DNA of 27,034 bases, from positions 1-27,034 of the forward strand of contig CAYGPP010000040.1 of NCBI GenBank assembly GCA_964351885.1, in the 5' to 3' direction. Below are positions 7,809-15,171 of the stretch, piece by piece. The notes under the pieces are model-generated. The model had not been told where the DNA came from. It worked only from the letters and a program-made list of their open reading frames with translations, and ran no database searches. A program made the translations under genes and the position numbers. Numbering within the stretch: the stretch's first letter is position 1; each line of letters starts with the position of its first letter. Source of the DNA: Marinoscillum sp964351885. GTDB taxonomy: Bacteria > Bacteroidota > Bacteroidia > Cytophagales > Cyclobacteriaceae.

Positions 7809-9986
7809 TTAATAAATGTTTTTAACGATTTTCTCGTTCTTTATAATATTTTCAAAGGTGTCATCTGCGATCAGATTTCCATTTTCTAGGTATAGAATAC
7901 GGTCAAGAGCCGACATCACTAGAGGATCATTAGATACGATGATGAGCGTCCAATGATTTTCTGGATTGGTGAGCATTTCAATGAGTCTAAGGCGTTCAAA
8001 CTTTGGGAAGTCACCAAAAAAGTCATTCAAAATAAGAAGTTCCGGCCGCTTTGCAAGGCACCTAGCCAGTATCAACTTATTGATAAACGAGCTACTGAAT
8101 CCTTTGCCAGCACTTAGCATAGGTGTCTCAAAACCCTGAGGCAAACCGTAAATCTCATCTCTCAGTCCAACCTTTTCTATACAATCGATGGCAACATCTA
8201 TATCTGCAAAGGGTTTCCCTAATAGGATGTTTTCGAGAATGGTACCCTCAAAAATATCATCTCTAGCTACGTTCTTACCTATTCGATCCCTTAGGAATGT
8301 TCGATCAAGATCTCTTAAGTTATATCTATTAAAGGTGATAATGCCATCATACTCTGTATGAATCCCGGCTAAAACATTGGTCAAGGTAGTTTTACCCGAG
8401 CTTCCATCACCCGCAATGCATACAGTTTCTCCAGCTTTAATTGTAAGATTAATTCCCTTAATGGAAGGTACTTTTGACCCGGCATACTTGTAACTAAGGT
8501 TCTTTACTGATACTGAAAGTCCATCTTTTTTTAGCTGAACCAATGGGATGTCAATTCCTCCTGAAGGCTCCAGAGGTAAGTCTGTTACTTGTGAAATCTT
8601 GTCAACGGCTGTCAGCATATCATAAACGACATCCATATACATGATTATTTTCTCAACAGAGGCAAGGATCAAAATGATAATTACCTCGGAGGCAACGAAT
8701 TGACCTAATGTGATTTCTCTATTGACAACTAACATCGTACCTATGATCAAAAGCCCTCCAGTTATAATGGCTTTAAATAGCAAAACATAGGCATATTGAC
8801 TTACCAAGACTTTGAAATGGATACTTCTGTTTTTCAAATAATTATTGACGTTAAAGTCTGTCTTGGCAATGGGTAACTTTGTATTCCCAGAGAGTTTGAA
8901 AGAATATAAGGTGCGTGCCATCTCTTCGAGCCAATAAACAACCTTGTATTTATACTTTGACTCTACAATCGAAGATTTTAATCCCTTTGGGCCTGTCAAA
9001 TAGAAAATCCCAATAAGTGACGATATCAAGATAAGTCCAAAGAATACGAAGAAAGGATGGTAGAACGATAGCAGCAGTAATCCGAACAAGATTTGTATGA
9101 TACCTGTTGAGAGATCAATGAGTAATTTTGGTAGACCTTTTTGGATGGTTAGTACATCGAAGAACCTATTCATAAGCTCTGGCATGTGCAAATTCATCAC
9201 TGACTCCATTTGGATTCGGGGCACCCGAAAAGCAAATTCGAAAGCTGCTTTGGTGAAAACTCGTCGTTGCAAATACTCGACAATGGTAATTTGAAATACT
9301 TGTAATACTCCTGTGCCCAAGACTCCAATGATCACGAAGGCTATCAATACATAGACAGAACTAAATACTACACCACCACTTATGAGTTCGATTGCCGCTT
9401 GAATCCCAAGAGGTAAGCTTAAACTCAGTAACCCAACAAGAGCGGCATAGACATAGACATAAGTGATGTCTTTTTTCTCCGCAGCGAGCAATCTGAACAG
9501 GCGTTTTACAGGCGAAATGCGTTCTGATTCACCCGTACTTGAGTTGGTGTCACTGACTATTCCTTGGTAATCGAATACAGAAAGAAATACCACCTCTAAC
9601 TTGTTGGTGCAAGCCAAATCGAACTTGCTAATTTCGGTTGTTTCGAACTTATCAATCCCTGACTTTCTCATAATTGAGATATGATAGGTCTTTCTCTTTC
9701 TCTCGATAATTACAGGATCAAGGTCCCCATCTTTGGCAAACACAATTAATGGAGCGGTGAAGTCCTTAATAAGTTCATAAAATGACTCTCTAGGGAGGTG
9801 CTTTTCAAGCATAATCATGCCTGCATCATTGGCGGATTCTACTAGGTCTCTTATGAACTCAAAAATCTCTTCATTTTCATAAGTCCTATCTACTGCATCT
9901 AATGAGCTCAAAACCTCACTTGAGAGCTCAATTCTTAGTAAGTCTGCACATTCATGGAGCGTGTCCTTTATCTGGCGGTTGTTCAT
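7809..9986 (-). CDS. Fused ABC exporter with degenerate catalytic motifs and an unassigned N-terminal domain
   Basis: A 725-residue protein. Residues 1-150 form a soluble N-terminal domain I cannot assign; its position matches the C39 or C39-like domains of type I secretion ABC proteins, but no peptidase Cys/His motif is seen. A six-helix ABC transmembrane domain spans about 165-450. The nucleotide-binding domain (about 490-715) has an intact Walker A, GDGSSGKT at 526-533. The other motifs are altered: the Q-loop position reads NVARDD (R575), the signature region LSAGKGFSSS (624-633), Walker B LILND (N654, D655 where DE is expected), and the H-loop VSND (N686 where His is expected). It may bind ATP but hydrolyse it slowly, or work with a different mechanism (inference). 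It overlaps tetR by four bases and precedes hlyD by one base. The reading frame is otherwise clean, so this is not a pseudogene. Confidence 0.88.
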   Translation of the reverse strand: MNNRQIKDTLHECADLLRIELSSEVLSSLDAVDRTYENEEIFEFIRDLVESANDAGMIMLEKHLPRESFYELIKDFTAPLIVFAKDGDLDPVIIERKRKTYHISIMRKSGIDKFETTEISKFDLACTNKLEVVFLSVFDYQGIVSDTNSSTGESERISPVKRLFRLLAAEKKDITYVYVYAALVGLLSLSLPLGIQAAIELISGGVVFSSVYVLIAFVIIGVLGTGVLQVFQITIVEYLQRRVFTKAAFEFAFRVPRIQMESVMNLHMPELMNRFFDVLTIQKGLPKLLIDLSTGIIQILFGLLLLSFYHPFFVFFGLILISSLIGIFYLTGPKGLKSSIVESKYKYKVVYWLEEMARTLYSFKLSGNTKLPIAKTDFNVNNYLKNRSIHFKVLVSQYAYVLLFKAIITGGLLIIGTMLVVNREITLGQFVASEVIIILILASVEKIIMYMDVVYDMLTAVDKISQVTDLPLEPSGGIDIPLVQLKKDGLSVSVKNLSYKYAGSKVPSIKGINLTIKAGETVCIAGDGSSGKTTLTNVLAGIHTEYDGIITFNRYNLRDLDRTFLRDRIGKNVARDDIFEGTILENILLGKPFADIDVAIDCIEKVGLRDEIYGLPQGFETPMLSAGKGFSSSFINKLILARCLAKRPELLILNDFFGDFPKFERLRLIEMLTNPENHWTLIIVSNDPLVMSALDRILYLENGNLIADDTFENIIKNEKIVKNIY

Positions 9987-10657
9987 GACTGGATGGTCTT
10001 AAAGACTAGAGATTTTAAGAATTCGAAATTACTATCATAAATGTCCTCATCATCATTTATTTCAGTTAAAGAAGGTAAATGTCTAGCGAAAAAAACTTGT
10101 TGACTCGAAGCTTCGAGTATGGTGCTCGCGAGTGCATGAGGGTATTTAAACTGAGGACTAATGTCTTTTATAATCATTGCTATTTCGTGACATAATTTTT
10201 TGTAGCCTCGAAATAAGCCGTCTTCATTATCCTTATCTACTTGCTTGGTCAAATAAGTTTTATCCGATTCGGCTATCACAATATGAAATAGCGCTACTTC
10301 ATTTACATCAGGAAAAGCGTCATCTTGAAAAGGCTCTCCACAAATCAATCTAATCACTTCCTCAAGTCGTTTTTCAGAATTCTTTATGTGGTGTGTGTTG
10401 TATTCAATTCTGTATTCAATCCAGGCCCAATACCAAGTAATGAGATAGACTAATAGCCGGTGCTTGTTTTCAAAATATCGATAAATTGATGCTTCTGTAG
10501 AATCTATTTTTATCGATAATTTTCTAAAGGTAAAAGACTCAAAACCTAGCGTATCTATCATTTTGATACTTTCACTTACAATCTTCTTCCCGAGCTCGGT
10601 AGTTTGAGGATCTTTAATGAAAAGGTTGTTTTGGAGTTGTAGCTGTAAAACTGCCAT
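9983..10657 (-). CDS. TetR/AcrR-family transcriptional regulator
   Basis: A 224-residue regulator when started at the ATG at 10657. A longer reading to 10699 would start with TTG and would run through a palindromic operator-like site, so it is not preferred. The N-terminal helix-turn-helix region reads TFRKLSIKIDSTEASIYRYFENKHRLL in meaning (about residues 42-68), with the family-typical S-x-Y-x-YF-x-K-L pattern. The rest is an alpha-helical ligand-binding domain with no recognisable ligand signature. Its stop overlaps the ABC exporter start by four bases, making it the first gene of the exporter operon. The perfect palindrome at 10683-10697, just upstream of its start, is the natural candidate for its autoregulatory operator. 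Confidence 0.88.
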   Translation of the reverse strand: MAVLQLQLQNNLFIKDPQTTELGKKIVSESIKMIDTLGFESFTFRKLSIKIDSTEASIYRYFENKHRLLVYLITWYWAWIEYRIEYNTHHIKNSEKRLEEVIRLICGEPFQDDAFPDVNEVALFHIVIAESDKTYLTKQVDKDNEDGLFRGYKKLCHEIAMIIKDISPQFKYPHALASTILEASSQQVFFARHLPSLTEINDDEDIYDSNFEFLKSLVFKTIQS

Positions 10658-10682
10658 TATGATGACTTGTACTTTCGTAAAA

Positions 10683-10697
10683 GATAGTAATACTATC
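10683..10697. promoter_or_regulatory. Probable TetR operator (perfect 7-1-7 palindrome)
   Basis: GATAGTA-A-TACTATC is a perfect 15-base palindrome beginning 25 bases upstream of the tetR ATG. Further upstream on the minus strand, 10711-10704 reads TAGCTTTA, seven of eight matches to TAnnTTTG. This would put the transcription start near 10697 and the palindrome at about +1 to +15, as expected for autorepression. No matching -33 TTG was found, so the promoter part is weak. Confidence 0.6.
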
Positions 10698-10833
10698 AAC
10701 TAGTAAAGCTATACAATGTTTCTTAATTAAATGAACCACTGCCTATGTGGTTATTTTAGTGATCTAGATCGTTACATTAGATTTTGATCTTATTTTATAA
10801 GATTATGAGACTGAGCTAATTATGATCGATTTC

Positions 10834-10849
10834 GAACACTTTCGTGTTC
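10834..10849. repeat. Inverted repeat in the divergent regulatory region
   Basis: GAACAC-TTTC-GTGTTC, a perfect 6-4-6 inverted repeat about 76-91 bases upstream of the sigma-54-like promoter start. Its place is suitable for an enhancer-type binding site of an NtrC-family activator, but a chance occurrence cannot be excluded. Confidence 0.35.
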
Positions 10850-10924
10850 CATTATGTACACAAACCTAAACTTTTATTCTTCCAAATACTTCGTAAGTCG
10901 TTCATTATCAAATTTATAAGGGTG

Positions 10925-10940
10925 TTGGCATCTTAATTGG
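10925..10940 (+). promoter_or_regulatory. Possible sigma-54 promoter of the MacA-like operon
   Basis: TTGGCATCTTAATTGG, followed by CA, resembles the sigma-54 consensus (TGGCACG-N4-TTGCW). The -24 GG pair is at 10927-10928 and the second GG at 10939-10940 lies at the -12 GC position with exact 10-base spacing, so the key C is replaced by G. The predicted start near 10952 leaves a 5' leader of about 17 bases before the adaptor ATG at 10969. The NtrC-type regulator encoded 6 kb away makes this plausible. Confidence 0.4.
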
Positions 10941-10968
10941 CATGGCGCGAACAGACTAGACTAAATTT

Positions 10969-12219
10969 ATGGATCGTAAGATTGAAAAGAAAAAGTGGAC
11001 ACTCAAGAAACTCCTAACATGGGGTGGTGCCTCACTTTTTGTATGTTTCATTTTGTATAGCTTCATCTTTGCAGACGGAGGATCAAGACTTAACGTAGAG
11101 CGAGAAAAAGTCAATATCGCGCAGGTGATGGAAGGGGAGTTTCGTGAATTTATTCCTGTAGATGGATCTGTGATGCCTATAAAGACCATAAGATTAGATG
11201 CTATTGAAGGGGGAGTAGTAGAAAAGAAGTATTACGAAGGAGGTATCCTTATAGAGAAAGGAGATACCATCCTGAAACTCTCGAATAATGATATGCTTCA
11301 GAATTTTGTTCGTGAAGAGACTCAGGCATTCATACTGATGAATAGTTTAGAGAATACTAAGCTGAGTTTGAAAAGAAACCAATTTGAGTTGAAAAGGAAT
11401 TTGATTGAATTGGACTATCAGATTGATGAAGCTAAAGATGCGTACACGAGAGGTAAAGAACTCTACAAAGAAAAAATCATCTCAGAACAGGAATACTTAA
11501 CACTGAAAAGAGCCTATGATAGATTGATTGATGGTAAAGTGATCCAAATAGAATCCGCAAAATTTGACTCTTTGAACGCTCGTCTACAGATTGCTCAGGC
11601 CGAAAGCACCTTACGGAGAACCAGAGATAATCTTGAAATGATCAAGAAGAATCTTGATAATCTATATTTCAAAGCACCAATTTCTGGGAGGCTGAGCACG
11701 GTAAATGCAGAAGTAGGAGAGTCGATCTCTCCTGGACAAAACATTGGTCAGATAGATGATTTGAATGGTTTCAAAGTTAGAGCTTCCATAGACGAGCATT
11801 ATATCGCGAGGATATATCAAGGTCTTGCTGGTACTTTTGATTTTGCTGGCTCTACTTTCCGATTGCATATTTCTAAGGTTTATCCCGAAGTTGCGAGCGG
11901 CTTGTTTGCTGTTGACATGGTATTTACTGATAGTATTCCCAAGGGAATCAGACGTGGACAAACACTTCAAATCAGGCTTCAACTTAGTGAGAATATTACT
12001 GCTATTCAGATACCTAGAGGCAGCTTCTATCAGACTACTGGGGGGAATTGGATTTTTGTGTTGACTGCTGATGAATCTGAAGCAGTGAGACGAGAGATTC
12101 GATTAGGTAGACAAAACCCACGCTACTACGAAGTGATAGAAGGTTTGCAACCTGGTGAAAAGGTAGTAGTCTCTTCATATGAAGGGTACGACGATAAGGA
12201 CAAATTAGTATTCAAATAA
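10969..12219 (+). CDS. MacA-like periplasmic adaptor (membrane fusion protein)
   Basis: A 416-residue adaptor with a basic N-terminus, one membrane anchor at about 19-35 (ASLFVCFILYSFIFA) and a lipoyl-type half with IRLDAIEGGVVEKKYYEGG near 73-91. A coiled-coil hairpin spans about 110-215, and a second lipoyl half with FKAPISGRLSTVNAEVGESI lies near 230-249. Beta-barrel and membrane-proximal domains end in LQPGEKVVVSSYEGYDDKD. These are features of adaptors pairing with MacB-type ABC transporters. The ATPase gene follows after 29 bases and a TolC gene lies beyond it, but the expected FtsX/MacB permease is missing. It may be controlled by the sigma-54-like element upstream. The cargo is unknown; peptides, lipids or drugs are handled by relatives. 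Confidence 0.9.
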   Translation: MDRKIEKKKWTLKKLLTWGGASLFVCFILYSFIFADGGSRLNVEREKVNIAQVMEGEFREFIPVDGSVMPIKTIRLDAIEGGVVEKKYYEGGILIEKGDTILKLSNNDMLQNFVREETQAFILMNSLENTKLSLKRNQFELKRNLIELDYQIDEAKDAYTRGKELYKEKIISEQEYLTLKRAYDRLIDGKVIQIESAKFDSLNARLQIAQAESTLRRTRDNLEMIKKNLDNLYFKAPISGRLSTVNAEVGESISPGQNIGQIDDLNGFKVRASIDEHYIARIYQGLAGTFDFAGSTFRLHISKVYPEVASGLFAVDMVFTDSIPKGIRRGQTLQIRLQLSENITAIQIPRGSFYQTTGGNWIFVLTADESEAVRREIRLGRQNPRYYEVIEGLQPGEKVVVSSYEGYDDKDKLVFK

Positions 12220-12248
12220 TCAAAAAGAAAAAGCTTAACCAATTCAAT

Positions 12249-12962
12249 ATGGAAAATTCAGATGCACTAATCAAAACTGTAGGTCTCAAGAAGTTTTACT
12301 ACACAGACGAGATCGAAACAACCGCTCTAGCTGGAGTTGACCTTGAGGTGAAAAAGGGAGAGTTTGTGGCTATAATGGGCCCTTCTGGTTGTGGTAAATC
12401 GACCCTACTCAATATTGTGGGATTACTTGACAACCCTTCTGAAGGCGAGTTTCATTTTACAGATCAGGAGATATCAACTTACTCAGAAAGAAAAAGAGCG
12501 GAATTGCGTAAAGCCAATATTGGTTTTGTATTTCAAAGTTTCAATTTGATTGATGAATTAACGGTTTATGAAAACATTGAATTGCCATTGATTTACTTGA
12601 AGTACTCTTCATCTGAGCGTAAGAAGCGTGTGGAAGATGTGATGGAGCAGATGAAAATCATGCACCGTAGAAATCACTTCCCACAGCAATTGTCTGGTGG
12701 TCAGCAGCAGCGTGTAGCCATTTCGCGAGCTGTTGTTGCAAAGCCAAAGTTGATACTCGCCGATGAACCTACAGGTAACTTGGACTCAGCAAATGGTCAA
12801 GAGGTAATGAACTTATTGACAGACCTTAATGAAAATGGAACAACCGTCATTATGGTTACTCACTCACCTATCGATGCGGAGTATTCACATAGAGTGATTC
12901 ACCTTTTTGATGGTCAGATTGTTTCTGAGAATAAGAATGCTAGGGATAACGCACTTGTTTAA
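12249..12962 (+). CDS. ABC transporter ATP-binding protein, MacB/LolD type
   Basis: A 237-residue stand-alone nucleotide-binding protein with all motifs intact: Walker A GPSGCGKST (about 44-52), Q-loop GFVFQSFNL, signature LSGGQQQR, Walker B LILADEPTGNLD and H-loop MVTHS. This pattern is typical of the MacB/LolD/FtsE subfamily, which powers FtsX-like permeases by mechanotransmission rather than pore transport. No permease is encoded next to it, so it must pair with one elsewhere or be left over. It is 29 bases downstream of the adaptor gene. A terminator-like hairpin follows its stop. Confidence 0.92.
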   Translation: MENSDALIKTVGLKKFYYTDEIETTALAGVDLEVKKGEFVAIMGPSGCGKSTLLNIVGLLDNPSEGEFHFTDQEISTYSERKRAELRKANIGFVFQSFNLIDELTVYENIELPLIYLKYSSSERKKRVEDVMEQMKIMHRRNHFPQQLSGGQQQRVAISRAVVAKPKLILADEPTGNLDSANGQEVMNLLTDLNENGTTVIMVTHSPIDAEYSHRVIHLFDGQIVSENKNARDNALV

Positions 12963-12983
12963 CCTACCAACCTCTTTAGAAGT

Positions 12984-13015
12984 AAGAAGGGGGCTTTCGG
13001 TCTCCTTCTTTGTTT
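12984..13015 (+). terminator. Terminator-like hairpin between the ATPase and tolC-like genes
   Basis: AAGAAGGGG (12984-12992) pairs with CTCCTTCTT (13002-13010), nine pairs with one G-T wobble and a nine-base loop. It is followed by TTGTTTG, a broken U-tract. It sits inside the 76-base gap between the ABC ATPase and the tolC-like gene, so it could terminate or attenuate the transcript before the outer-membrane component. Confidence 0.6.
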
Positions 13016-13038
13016 GTACCCAACAAGTAATCAGTTAT

Positions 13039-14379
13039 ATGAAGAAAATATTTTTAGTTGTTTCCATATTCAGCTGTATAGTGAGTTTGGGGCAAGAGAC
13101 CGTCCAAAGCTTGACGCTTGATGATTGCATCGCTACTGCTTTAGAGAATAATATTGAGTTGAAGCAAGCTAAGAATAACGAAATAATAGCTGAGTCTAAT
13201 AAGATGAGAGCGATTATGAATTTCTTTCCCAGCCTATCTGCGGGGATCAATTATGATTACTTCTTTGGGACTTTTTTCGATACCAATGCGGCTCGTCAGG
13301 TTTCAGAAACCACAAGTAGTTCTAGTCCTAACATATCATCTTCGCTCACTTTGTTTAATGGGTTTTCTAATCATTTTCAGTTAAATCAGTCCAAGCATTC
13401 GCAAGACGCTGCAAAGGCAGCTACTGAAAACTCAGTGCTGTCCGTCCAAGGAAGTATTTTGACTGCTTATTTGAATGTGATCTTAGATAAGGAGAATATT
13501 AAAATTGCTCAAGAACGAGTGGAACTACTCTCTGCGCAACTGGATCGGGAGAAGCTTCGAGAATCTGTGGGTGTTGGTAACATGGAGTCTGTTTATAACT
13601 TTCAAGGGCAATTGGCTAATCAAAGATTGACACTCAATAATCTTGAAAATAATCTACAAAGAGACCTACTCACTTTATTTCAATCAATGCAGCTTGACCC
13701 AAGTGGTGAATATGATGTTGTAGGGTATGAAGTGCAGGAAGATGAATTATTAATTGAAGAAGCACCATTTTCGGAAGTTCTATCTGCTTGCATAGCCAAC
13801 AGTCCAGCGCTACGAGCGGCTTACTCCAACTATAGCGCATCGAAATTTGGCTTTAAATCTGCACGGGCGCAGAGATATCCAACCATTAGTGCTTTCGGTA
13901 GAATAGGTTCAAACTACTCCACAAACGGCGCTCTGAATCCGGAAGACGGAAGTTTTTTGCCGGATGCTACTTTCTCTGAGCAAATGGATTTCAACAAGTT
14001 TGAATATATTAATTTCTCTTTGAGTATTCCAATCTTTACGAGATTCCAGACCACTAATAGCATCCAGACGGCTCAAGTGTCAATGGCGAATTCTGAGTTA
14101 CAAGTGACTCAAGAAATTAACAATGTTACTAATCTTGTTCAAACTGCATATCTCGATTTGGTTAATGCTCAGAATACTTACATTTCTGCAAAGGAGAACT
14201 TGGAGGCTACAAGACAGGCTTTTGATTTTATGAAGAAACGATTCGAAACGGGGAACACAGATTTTTATACCTATCTCGAAAGTCTAAATAACAAGAACAG
14301 CTCCGAGCTCCAATTAGTGAATGCGAAGTATAGTATTGTATTCAGAAAGAAGATTTTGGAATTGTATAGGGGCTTATAA
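13039..14379 (+). CDS. TolC-family outer-membrane efflux protein of the MacA-like set
   Basis: A 446-residue outer-membrane factor. The ATG at 13039 is chosen because it begins a clear signal peptide (MKKIFLVVSIFSCIVSLGQ); the frame extends upstream to 12907 but that part overlaps the ATPase gene and crosses the hairpin. The OEP repeats are seen as LTLDDCIATALENNIELKQAK near the start of the mature protein and ACIANSPALRAAYSNY near 255-270, each followed by a long amphipathic helix. It would be the outer-membrane exit duct for the adaptor/ATPase set upstream. Its TAA overlaps the convergent neighbour's stop in the shared hexamer TTATAA (14374-14379), leaving no terminator between them. Confidence 0.9.
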   Translation: MKKIFLVVSIFSCIVSLGQETVQSLTLDDCIATALENNIELKQAKNNEIIAESNKMRAIMNFFPSLSAGINYDYFFGTFFDTNAARQVSETTSSSSPNISSSLTLFNGFSNHFQLNQSKHSQDAAKAATENSVLSVQGSILTAYLNVILDKENIKIAQERVELLSAQLDREKLRESVGVGNMESVYNFQGQLANQRLTLNNLENNLQRDLLTLFQSMQLDPSGEYDVVGYEVQEDELLIEEAPFSEVLSACIANSPALRAAYSNYSASKFGFKSARAQRYPTISAFGRIGSNYSTNGALNPEDGSFLPDATFSEQMDFNKFEYINFSLSIPIFTRFQTTNSIQTAQVSMANSELQVTQEINNVTNLVQTAYLDLVNAQNTYISAKENLEATRQAFDFMKKRFETGNTDFYTYLESLNNKNSSELQLVNAKYSIVFRKKILELYRGL

Positions 14380-15171
14380 GCTCAGGTTATAGTATCTCAA
14401 TTCGTTGTTGCGAATGAAGACATAGCGATTCCCGAATTTCAACACATTGATGAAGCCTTGTTCCGGCGCTTTTATTTTTTCTTCGAAAGATCTGAATTGG
14501 AGTTCAATAGTTTTGATAGAGTCATTCTGAAGAAAGAGTAAGTTGTTTTGACTAACCTGGAAAGTAGAGATTTTAATTTCCGGATTATGAGAAAGTTGAT
14601 TTCCAAATTGATCAAAATAGTAAAGGCCACTTTTTGGGTCACATAAGATTAGGGTATTCTTATGGGATCGTAAATACGTAACGCTATTCAGGTTGATTCT
14701 AAGAGGGTTTACTGAAATAAGTCGGCGTGTCTGAATATCGAATTTTTTAAGCTCTGAGAAGTTTGTCGAAAGCACCCACAAGCTGTTATCCAGACCGGGA
14801 GCACAAAGGGTAGCTAATCCAGAATAAAAATCACTCAATTCATACATTACTGGTGAAGTGCTAAATCGATCTATGAAATAGAATTGTTGTGGTCTTTCAT
14901 AGAATATGAATGGCTTAAATCGATTCCACGCTTCGATAATTGTGACTGGGAACTTCCCAAACTCCGAGTAGGTCTCTATTATTTCTCCGGATTGATCATA
15001 TTTAATGACATTCCCTGATTCAGTGCCAATATAGATCGCTCCTTGGTTGTCTATGGATTGACTCGTGGTGGCATCAGTCAGCGAAATGGACTTGACCAAC
15101 TCCCATGTTTGTCCGTGAGTGAGTTCAAACAGGGATAGACTTAAAACAAGAAAGAGGAATCTAGTTTTCAA
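14374..15171 (-). CDS. Secreted hypothetical protein, probable beta-propeller-like fold
   Basis: A 265-residue protein with an N-terminal signal peptide (KTRFLFLVLSLSLFELTHGQ, cleavage near residue 20) and no other membrane segment, so periplasmic or secreted. The body is rich in short beta-strand repeats with patterns such as IDNQGAIYIGTESGNVIKYD and SGLYYFDQFGNQL, similar to PQQ/WD-like blades, but no enzyme motif is visible. The start is a TTG at 15171, overlapping the lpxH stop by 11 bases; the next in-frame ATG is far inside the protein and would remove the signal peptide. It probably shares the lpxH transcript. I do not recognise a family, and the propeller idea is an inference. Confidence 0.7.
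   Translation of the reverse strand: MKTRFLFLVLSLSLFELTHGQTWELVKSISLTDATTSQSIDNQGAIYIGTESGNVIKYDQSGEIIETYSEFGKFPVTIIEAWNRFKPFIFYERPQQFYFIDRFSTSPVMYELSDFYSGLATLCAPGLDNSLWVLSTNFSELKKFDIQTRRLISVNPLRINLNSVTYLRSHKNTLILCDPKSGLYYFDQFGNQLSHNPEIKISTFQVSQNNLLFLQNDSIKTIELQFRSFEEKIKAPEQGFINVLKFGNRYVFIRNNELRYYNLSL

Larger units (their letters stand above)
10658..10968. promoter_or_regulatory. Divergent intergenic region between the two export operons
   Basis: This 311-base region separates the divergent tetR-led exporter operon and the MacA-like operon. No coding frame is supported. It contains the TetR-type palindrome (10683-10697), a short perfect palindrome GATCTAGATC (10761-10770), an inverted repeat GAACAC-TTTC-GTGTTC (10834-10849), and a sigma-54-like element (10925-10940) just ahead of the plus-strand operon. 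It is AT-rich and is the main regulatory hub of the accessory region. Confidence 0.6.

Noticed and set aside
9537..9986. Active C39 bacteriocin-processing peptidase in the exporter
   Set aside because: No catalytic Cys with the expected surrounding Gln and Gly, and no paired His/Asp motif, is visible; no double-glycine leader peptide gene was found nearby.
10658..10699. Longer tetR reading starting at 10699
   Set aside because: It would start with TTG and cover the perfect palindrome; the ATG at 10657 fits the family N-terminus better.
10761..10770. GATCTAGATC as an operator
   Set aside because: A ten-base palindrome is short enough to occur by chance in an AT-rich intergenic region; listed only in the region description.
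12907..13038. N-terminal extension of the second TolC protein
   Set aside because: It overlaps the ATPase gene, crosses a hairpin and would bury the signal peptide that starts at 13039.
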